Assembly (NCBI GenBank): GCA_050249235.1
Contig: JBFWQW010000098.1
Span: forward strand, 1 to 10,774
Reading direction: 5' to 3'
DNA: 10,774 nucleotides
Source: JAEKLB01 sp050249235
GTDB lineage: Bacteria > Actinomycetota > Acidimicrobiia > Acidimicrobiales > CADCSY01
In this document: positions 6,074-10,774 of the stretch, one piece after another
Numbering within the stretch: position 1 is the stretch's first letter
Layout: each line of letters opens with the position of its first letter
Notes under the pieces: generated by a model
The model's database searches: none
Seen by the model: the letters and a program-made list of their open reading frames with translations, nothing else
Told to the model about the DNA's origin: nothing
Made by a program: the position numbers and the translations under genes

Positions 6074-7043
6074 AGCGGCGCCCGGCGCGGGACGGTGCGA
6101 TCCGGTCGATCTCGGCCCGCTCCTCGGCGGTGGGCACCCAGACGCCCGCCTCGGCGTTGGCCGCGACCTGCTCGGGTCGGGTGGCGCCGGCGATCACGGA
6201 CGCCACCGTGGGCTGGGCCGCCAGCCCGCCCATCGCCACCTGGAGCAGCGACAGGCCCCGGTCGGCGGCGAACTTCTCGAGGCCCTCGACCACGTCGAAG
6301 TTGGCGTCCGAGAGCATCCGGCCGGCGAAGCCGGGGTTCGAGAGCCGGGTGCCCTCCGGGGCTGCCTCGTTCCGGCGGTACTTGCCGGTGAGCATGCCGC
6401 TGGCCAGGGGGAAGAAGGGAAGCATCCCCTGCCCGAACCGCTCGCAGGCCGGGATCACGTCCCGCTCGATGTTGCGGGAGAGGAGGCTGTACTCGTTCTG
6501 GGCCGAGACGAAGCGGTTGAGCCCGCCCGTCCGCGACGTCCAGTCGGCGTCGGCGATCTGCCAGCCCGAGAAGTTCGACGACCCGAGGTAGCGGACCTTG
6601 CCGGCCCGGACGGCGTCGTCGAGCGCCGCGAGCGTCTCTTCGATCGGCGTGGCCGGGTCCGGCCGGTGCTGCTGGTACAGGTCGATGTAGTCGGTGCCGA
6701 GGCGCCGCAGGCTGTCGTCGAGGGCCTTGGTGATCCACGCCCGGGACCCGCCGGCCCGGTTCGGGCCCTTGCCCATCGGCGACGCGAACTTGGTGGCGAT
6801 GACCGCCTCGTCCCGCCGGCCCTTGAGCGCCACGCCGAGGTACTCCTCGCTCGTGCCGTTGCCGCCGTAGACGTCGGCGGTGTCGAACAGGTTGATGCCG
6901 GCGTCGAGGGCGGCGTGCACGACCCTGGTGCTGGCCTCCTGGTCGATCCGCATGCCGAAGTTGTTGCACCCGAGCCCAACCACCGAGACCTCGAGGCCCG
7001 ACGAGCCCAGTCGCCGGAACTCCATCGTCGCGTCGCCTGCCAT
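6072..7043 (-). CDS. Aldo/keto reductase
   Basis: This 323-residue cytosolic TIM-barrel enzyme reduces aldehydes or ketones with NADPH. The four catalytic residues of the superfamily can be placed: Asp54 and Tyr59 in NLFDTADVYG, Lys85 in VIATKFA and His126 in LYQQHRPDP. The GSSNFSGWQIADA stretch and the C-terminal cofactor loop GATRPEQVAANAEA are also normal. It resembles the large group of uncharacterised bacterial reductases around YajO/Tas and general stress protein 69 rather than a named enzyme. The ATG at 7043 is chosen because AGGGGAG lies a few bases upstream. The ATG at 7025 would remove six residues and lacks such a site. The reading frame is open well upstream but without family similarity. 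The gene is monocistronic and divergent from the siderophore-interacting protein gene. The physiological substrate is unknown. Confidence 0.92.
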   Translation of the reverse strand: MAGDATMEFRRLGSSGLEVSVVGLGCNNFGMRIDQEASTRVVHAALDAGINLFDTADVYGGNGTSEEYLGVALKGRRDEAVIATKFASPMGKGPNRAGGSRAWITKALDDSLRRLGTDYIDLYQQHRPDPATPIEETLAALDDAVRAGKVRYLGSSNFSGWQIADADWTSRTGGLNRFVSAQNEYSLLSRNIERDVIPACERFGQGMLPFFPLASGMLTGKYRRNEAAPEGTRLSNPGFAGRMLSDANFDVVEGLEKFAADRGLSLLQVAMGGLAAQPTVASVIAGATRPEQVAANAEAGVWVPTAEERAEIDRIAPSRAGRR

Positions 7044-7199
7044 CGGCTCCCCTGTCGTCACGGCCGGCCCCGTGCGGCGTTCGCTCGCGCCACGACCGGG
7101 GACGACCTCCCTCGCTTCGTTCTCCTCCCACCATTCACCAGGTCCCGCATCGGGAGCAAGCGGACACGAGGCGGCCGTGCAACCGCTAGACACGGAGGG
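7044..7199. promoter_or_regulatory. Divergent promoter region, aldo/keto reductase / SIP reductase
   Basis: This is a 156-base gap. For the + strand gene, TAGACA (7187-7192) lies seven bases before the ATG, and GGAGGG abuts the ATG too closely to be a normal ribosome site, so a leaderless transcript is possible. A 13-base palindrome, TCCCG-CAT-CGGGA (7143-7155), is a weak operator candidate. No clear iron-box (IdeR/DtxR-type) sequence was found, and I could not identify a convincing promoter for the reductase on the minus strand. Confidence 0.3.
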
Positions 7200-7991
7200 A
7201 TGCAACCGCCCCCCACGGGAACGAACGCCGCCCCCGCCGGTGCCTCCGCCCGGCGCGGCCGGCTCGCGGACATCCCGACCTGGACGCTCGAAGTGGTCGC
7301 CATCGAGGACCTCTCGCCGTCGATGCGACTCGTCCGGTTCACCGGCCCCGGCCTGGACGGCTTCACCTACCGCCCGGGGCAGGACCTGATGATCACCTTC
7401 CCGGGCGACGCACCCACCCGGCGCCGGTACACCATCCGCCGGGCCGACCCCGGCCGCGGCACCGTCGACATCGGCTTCGCCCTCCACGGCACCGGCCCGG
7501 CCACCCGCTGGGTCGAGGCGGCCGGGCCCGGCGACCGGCTGGAGGCGCTCGGACCCCGGGGCAACGTGGTCGTGGACGAGCAGGCCGACTGGCACCTCTT
7601 CGTGGGCGACGACTCCGCCGTCCCGGCCGTGCTCGCCATGATCGAGGACCTGGCGCCCGGCACCACCGCGGTCGCCTTCCTGGAGGTCGACGGCCCGGCC
7701 GACGAGCAGGACTTCGTGGCCCCGGCCGGCGCCACCGTCGACGTCCGCTGGCTCCACCGTTCGGGCGAGCAGCCCGGCCGCACCACCCTGCTCCGCGACG
7801 CCGTCGCCGCCCATCCCCTCGCCGAGGGTCCCGGCCACGTCTACCTCGCCGGCGAGGTGGGGGCGGTGTTCGCCATGCGCGGCGACCTGCTCGAGCGGGG
7901 CTGCGACCCCGCCACCGTCGACCCCAAGGGCTACTGGAGCCTCGGCAAGGGCAACCTCGGCCACGGCGAGCCCGAGCGACCCCAGGCCTGA
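7200..7991 (+). CDS. Siderophore-interacting protein (FAD-dependent ferric reductase, SIP family)
   Basis: This 263-residue cytoplasmic flavoprotein belongs to the SIP/ViuB family, which reduces ferric siderophores so that iron is released after uptake. Residues about 28-120 form the FAD-binding barrel with YRPGQDLMITFP and the flavin motif RRYTIRR (75-81). Residues about 130-255 form the SIP C-terminal domain with FVGDDSAVPAV (134-144), HVYLAGEVGAVFAMR (213-227) and the closing GYWSLGKGNLGHGEP. The length is close to the family norm. The first 20 residues are a loose Pro/Ala-rich extension. The ATG at 7200 is the only start before the domain. No siderophore synthesis or transport gene is in the window, so the iron role rests on the family alone. 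Other reductions by SIP-type enzymes are possible. Confidence 0.9.
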   Translation: MQPPPTGTNAAPAGASARRGRLADIPTWTLEVVAIEDLSPSMRLVRFTGPGLDGFTYRPGQDLMITFPGDAPTRRRYTIRRADPGRGTVDIGFALHGTGPATRWVEAAGPGDRLEALGPRGNVVVDEQADWHLFVGDDSAVPAVLAMIEDLAPGTTAVAFLEVDGPADEQDFVAPAGATVDVRWLHRSGEQPGRTTLLRDAVAAHPLAEGPGHVYLAGEVGAVFAMRGDLLERGCDPATVDPKGYWSLGKGNLGHGEPERPQA

Positions 7992-8002
7992 CCCCTCCTC
8001 TT

Positions 8003-8019
8003 CTCGTTCTTCGTCGACC
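8003..8019 (+). repeat. Copy 2 of the recurrent 3'-end motif (after the SIP gene)
   Basis: CTCGTTCTTCGTCGACC starts 11 bases after the SIP stop, following a C/T-only stretch. It differs by one base from copy 1 and by two bases from copy 3. Confidence 0.6.
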
Positions 8020-8040
8020 CGCCCGGAACAATCCCCGCCC

Positions 8041-8057
8041 GGTCGACGGAGAACGGG
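8041..8057 (-). repeat. Copy 3 of the recurrent 3'-end motif (after the small membrane protein)
   Basis: On the minus strand CCCGTTCTCCGTCGACC begins directly after the TGA at 8060-8058. It differs by one base from copy 1 and is the right arm of the stem-loop with copy 2. Confidence 0.6.
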
Positions 8058-8642
8058 TCAGTCGGGGCGGTCGCGGGCGCGGCGGGCGGCCAGCAGGACG
8101 GGTGCGGCGACGGCGGCGACGGCGGCCGCCAGCGCCGGCAGGTAGAGGCGACCACCGACGCCGCCCATGCCCCGTCCGACGACGAGCACGATCGGTCCCG
8201 AGGCCAGCGCCACCAGGAGCAGGGCGATCGAGGTCGGCTCCCGGTCGCGCGTCGTCTCCCCGGGGGCGACGGCCAGCTGGAAGCCGGCGAACAGCCCGGC
8301 GGCCACGATCGAGGTGGCCGTGACGTCGACCGGGTTCGAGGCGGACGCCGAGCAGTAGGACGCCCCGACGGCGGCGAAGGCCACCGCTCCGGGCCCGACC
8401 CGGCCCCGGGCCCCGCCGAGCCCGGCCAGCAACCCCGCCGGCACGGCCAGGAGGGCGAGGAGGCCGCCGCCCCGGGGCGCCAGGGCGGCCGCCAGCAGGG
8501 CGGCGGCCGCGGTCACGCCGCCGGCCTGCAGCGCGGGGACCGACCGCCGGGCCCGGCCGACCCACCGACCACCCCCGGTGCCCAGGTCCTCGTCGTCGCC
8601 GCCGGGCGAGGTCGCCCTGGGCGCGGGTGTCGACGCGGTCAC
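8058..8642 (-). CDS. Small multi-pass membrane protein of unknown function, third gene of the MoxR-DUF58 operon
   Basis: This 194-residue protein matches no family I recognise. After a polar, negatively charged N-terminal segment (residues 1-36, with GGDDEDLG) there are about six hydrophobic stretches near 37-55, 60-77, 83-100, 107-126, 137-157 and 165-186, rich in Ala, Gly, Leu and Val. It ends in the basic tail RRARDRPD. One notable segment is VGASYCSASASNPVDVTATS between the third and fourth helices. The GTG at 8642 shares four bases (GTGA) with the DUF58 stop, so it is translated together with DUF58 and was surely made in the same transcript. By position it may assemble with or anchor the DUF58 protein. 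The frame stays open further upstream, but that part is the shadow of DUF58. Confidence 0.75.
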   Translation of the reverse strand: MTASTPAPRATSPGGDDEDLGTGGGRWVGRARRSVPALQAGGVTAAAALLAAALAPRGGGLLALLAVPAGLLAGLGGARGRVGPGAVAFAAVGASYCSASASNPVDVTATSIVAAGLFAGFQLAVAPGETTRDREPTSIALLLVALASGPIVLVVGRGMGGVGGRLYLPALAAAVAAVAAPVLLAARRARDRPD

Positions 8643-9856
8643 CCGGCCGGACGGATCCGGTTGGGCCACACACCGAGCTCCTCCACCGCCTGGGCGAGGG
8701 GCCGGTCGGGCGACCAGCGGCTCACCGGCACCCCGAGGGCCCGGAAGCGGTCGCGGGTCACGTCCCGCTGCAGGGTCTGGATCCGGTCGGAGAGGGCGGC
8801 GACGGCTTCGTCGCGCCGATCGGGCAGCGGCTTCCGGGGCAGGGGCTCGAGCTCGAGCACGGCCAGGTCGGCGCCGCGCGACCGCAGGTCCCACAGGGCG
8901 GCCACGGCCCGGGGATCACGCAGCGACGACACCGCGATCACGAGGGCGTGCGAGGGCAGCACCCCCGGTGGCACCACGTCGAGATCGCGCCAGGCGACGC
9001 TCGTGAAGGCGGACGTGGCCAGGAGCGCGTCGACGACCAGGTACTGCTGGCGGAGGCCGGACCCGGGCCGGACCCACCGCAGCGTGCCGCCGAAGGAGAC
9101 GAGCCCCACCCGGTCGCGGCGGGCCAGGTAGGCGCGGAGCACGGCGTCGGCGGCGGGGACGGCCCGGACCAGCTCGTCCGACCGGAAGGCGTCGACGAAG
9201 ACGACGACGTCGTTGGCCCGCTCCGGGTGGCGCTCGTTCACCCACAGGGCGTTGCGACGGGCCGTGACCCGCCAGTTGATCTCCCGCACCCGGTCGCCCG
9301 GGGCGTACGGGCGCATGTCGGCGAACTCCACCCCGGCGCCCTTGGCCCGGGCCACCTGGTTCCCGGCCGTGAGCGAGGTCTCCCTGGCCTTCGCCAGCCG
9401 CCGCAGGGTGGCCGGGGCCGGGTAGACCCGCACGAGCGACGACGGGCGCAGCACGAGGTCGGTGCTCAGCACGCCGAGCGGGCCGGAGCGCCGGGCCCGG
9501 ATGGCTCCGACGGGGAACGACCCCCACCGCAGGGCGCGCACGGCCAGCTCGACCTGGCCGTCCGTCGGTGTCAGCCACACCCCGCCCGGCCCGGTCGGCT
9601 CGTCGAGCACGAGGCCGTCGGGCAGCTCGGGCAGCACCACCACGGGGCCGGCTTCGGCGGCGTCGATGCGGACGACCAGGTGGAACCGGTCGCCTTCGGT
9701 GACGCGGTCGGGCTCGGCCACGACCGTCACCGAGAGGTCCGGCGGCCCGGCCGCGACCACCCCCACGAGGGCGGCCATCAGGAGCGGGGCGGCCAGGGCC
9801 ACCGGCTCGGGACGCCCGGTGGCCACCGACGCGACGAGGCCGGCCGCCCCCAGCAC
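8639..9856 (-). CDS. DUF58 domain-containing protein (start probably further upstream, CTG at 9895)
   Basis: This membrane-anchored protein is of the DUF58 family, the usual partner of MoxR ATPases. Such pairs are linked to assembly of surface or metal-dependent complexes and to cell-envelope stress. From GTG 9856 it has 405 residues. A hydrophobic hairpin occupies residues 1-36, followed by a beta-rich extracytoplasmic-type segment (about 40-150). The DUF58 signature FADMRPYAPGDRVREINWR..ARR (178-201) follows, then a von Willebrand A-like fold beginning VVVFVDAF (217-224). The usual DxSxS metal site is absent there. The upstream in-frame codons SWSANPRLWAALV complete a normal first membrane helix and begin at a CTG overlapping the MoxR stop, with GGAGG ten bases before it. 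The stop overlaps the next gene's GTG. Coordinates given are for the nearest standard start codon. Confidence 0.88.
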   Translation of the reverse strand: MLGAAGLVASVATGRPEPVALAAPLLMAALVGVVAAGPPDLSVTVVAEPDRVTEGDRFHLVVRIDAAEAGPVVVLPELPDGLVLDEPTGPGGVWLTPTDGQVELAVRALRWGSFPVGAIRARRSGPLGVLSTDLVLRPSSLVRVYPAPATLRRLAKARETSLTAGNQVARAKGAGVEFADMRPYAPGDRVREINWRVTARRNALWVNERHPERANDVVVFVDAFRSDELVRAVPAADAVLRAYLARRDRVGLVSFGGTLRWVRPGSGLRQQYLVVDALLATSAFTSVAWRDLDVVPPGVLPSHALVIAVSSLRDPRAVAALWDLRSRGADLAVLELEPLPRKPLPDRRDEAVAALSDRIQTLQRDVTRDRFRALGVPVSRWSPDRPLAQAVEELGVWPNRIRPAG

Positions 9857-9891
9857 GAGGGCGGCCCAGAGCCGGGGGTTGGCCGACCAGC

Positions 9892-10773
9892 TCAGGGCGC
9901 GCCCGCCTCCGTCGACGCGCCGACGCCGACCTCGGGCTGCTGCGCCGGCGGGGCGGGCACCTCGGCCAGGCAGTCACGCACCACGTCCTCGGCCCGGACG
10001 CCCCGCACCCAGAGGTCCGGCCGGAGGCGGAGCCGGTGGGCGAGGGCGGGCACGGCCACGGACTTGACGTCCTCGGGCACCACGTAGTCGCGGCCCGACA
10101 GCACCGCCTTGGCCCGGCTGAGCAGCAGCAGGGCGAGCGAGCCACGCGGGCTGGCCCCGAGCTCGAGCGTGGGCCGGCTCCTGGTGGCGTCGACCACGGC
10201 GACGACGTAGCGGCCGATGCTCTCGTCGACGTGGACGTCCTCGAGCGAGTGCTGCATGTCCAGCAGCTCGGCCCGGTCGACGATCGACCGGAGCTCGACC
10301 TCCGGCGCCCGGCGGTCGATGCGCCCGGCCAGGACGGCCCACTCGTCGTCCTGGGTCGGGTAGCCGACGGACACCCGCACGAGGAATCGGTCGAGCTGCG
10401 CCTCCGGGAGGGGGTAGGTGCCCTCGTACTCGATCGGGTTCTGGGTGGCGACGACGAGGAACGGGAGCTCCAGCGGGCGGGTGGCCCCGTCCACGGTGAT
10501 CTGGCGCTCCTGCATGGCTTCGAGCAGGGCGGCCTGGGTCTTCGGCGGCGTGCGGTTGATCTCGTCGGCGACCAGCAGGTTGGTGAAGACCGGGCCCGGC
10601 TGGAACGTGAAGGAGCCCGACCGCTGGTCGTAGATCGCCGAGCCGGTGATGTCGGCGGGCATCAGGTCCGGCGTGAACTGCACCCGTCCGAAGTCCAGGC
10701 CCGTCACCGTCGCGAACGACCGGGCGATGAGGGTCTTCGCCAGCCCGGGCATGTCCTCGAGCAGCACGTGCCC
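9892..10773 (-). CDS. MoxR-family AAA+ ATPase (N-terminus cut by the window)
   Basis: This is an ATP-driven chaperone-like hexamer of the MoxR group, thought to remodel or activate the product of its DUF58/von Willebrand A partner. The frame runs off the right edge with GHVLLEDMPG, so only some 30-50 N-terminal residues should be missing. The visible motifs are Walker A (EDMPGLAKT), the MoxR-type DLMPADITG segment, Walker B LLVADEINR, AALLEAMQERQITVDG, sensor 1 VVATQNPIEYEGTYPLPEAQLDRF with the arginine finger, and sensor 2 SPRGSLALL. The C-terminal lid (DYVVPEDVKSVAVPALAHRLRL) is complete, followed by a variable tail. All catalytic parts in view are intact. It heads the operon MoxR-DUF58-small membrane protein. 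A transglutaminase-type gene often found in such loci is not seen in this window. Confidence 0.95.
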   Translation of the reverse strand, partial: GHVLLEDMPGLAKTLIARSFATVTGLDFGRVQFTPDLMPADITGSAIYDQRSGSFTFQPGPVFTNLLVADEINRTPPKTQAALLEAMQERQITVDGATRPLELPFLVVATQNPIEYEGTYPLPEAQLDRFLVRVSVGYPTQDDEWAVLAGRIDRRAPEVELRSIVDRAELLDMQHSLEDVHVDESIGRYVVAVVDATRSRPTLELGASPRGSLALLLLSRAKAVLSGRDYVVPEDVKSVAVPALAHRLRLRPDLWVRGVRAEDVVRDCLAEVPAPPAQQPEVGVGASTEAGAP

Positions 10774-10774
10774 G

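Larger units (their letters stand above)
8003..8057. terminator. Long stem-loop between convergent genes
   Basis: Bases 8003-8019 pair with 8041-8057 over 17 positions (15 Watson-Crick and two G-U in the + transcript) around a 21-base loop. The structure fills the 66-base gap between the SIP stop and the stop of the small membrane protein on the other strand. It is the natural candidate for a bidirectional terminator. The preceding pyrimidine-rich, G-poor bases 7991-8012 could also suit Rho loading. No T-tract is present. Confidence 0.6.

Noticed and set aside
7099..7120. Possible fourth copy of the 3'-end motif (CGTTCTCC)
   Set aside because: Only the first eight bases of the core match. 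It is in a divergent, not a 3'-end, region.
7044..7964. In-frame upstream extension of the aldo/keto reductase to 7964
   Set aside because: The extension is antisense to the well-supported SIP gene and has no similarity to reductases. A good ribosome site marks the start at 7043.
1..10774. Mobile elements, CRISPR, tRNA, rRNA or phage genes
   Set aside because: No transposase, integrase, repeat-spacer array, tRNA-like cloverleaf or conserved rRNA sequence was seen on either strand, and composition looks even throughout.

Overview
The window is a piece of a very GC-rich bacterial chromosome with GTG starts, four-base stop/start overlaps and sparse Shine-Dalgarno signals. The gene set (a luciferase-like flavin/F420-type oxidoreductase, a DUF58/MoxR pair, a membrane diguanylate cyclase with the 'TDPFPSVADLFYLSTYP' type of N-terminal sensor) points to an actinobacterium, possibly from a deep, high-GC group such as the Acidimicrobiia. 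That placement is inference from style and content. There is no rRNA, tRNA, CRISPR array, insertion sequence, phage gene or sharp composition change; it reads as ordinary chromosomal backbone.

Layout from left to right. (1) 3-1672, + strand: the end of a MarR-family regulator, translationally coupled by a GTGA overlap to an MFS exporter. (2) 1704-2726, - strand: a TerC-family membrane protein convergent with the exporter, preceded by a 288-base upstream region. (3) 3015-3839, - strand: a luciferase-like oxidoreductase with a probable leaderless promoter that contains a perfect inverted repeat. (4) 3893-4336, - strand: a small helix-turn-helix protein, divergent from (5) 4505-5986, + strand: a multi-pass membrane diguanylate cyclase with intact GGEEF and RxxD sites. 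The 168-base divergent gap holds a perfect 11-bp hairpin. (6) 6072-7043, - strand: an aldo/keto reductase, divergent from (7) 7200-7991, + strand: a siderophore-interacting FAD reductase. (8) 8058-10774, - strand: an operon of MoxR AAA+ ATPase (5' end outside the window), DUF58 protein and a small unrecognised membrane protein, with MoxR/DUF58 and DUF58/membrane-protein junctions that overlap or nearly overlap.

Working relationships that can be argued: MarR plus exporter is a classic local drug-efflux regulation pair. MoxR plus DUF58 is a known chaperone/partner pair, here with an extra membrane protein and without a visible transglutaminase gene next to it. The HTH/diguanylate cyclase pair shares a promoter region. 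The other genes look like independent units.

No clearly new multi-gene system is evident. The most unusual signal is a 17-base motif (consensus CYCGTTCTYCGTCGACC) that follows the stop codons of three different genes in the same sense orientation. Two of its copies face each other at 8003-8057 and form a long stem between convergent genes. Next are the 29-base hairpin in the HTH/diguanylate cyclase gap and a probable non-standard CTG start for the DUF58 gene.
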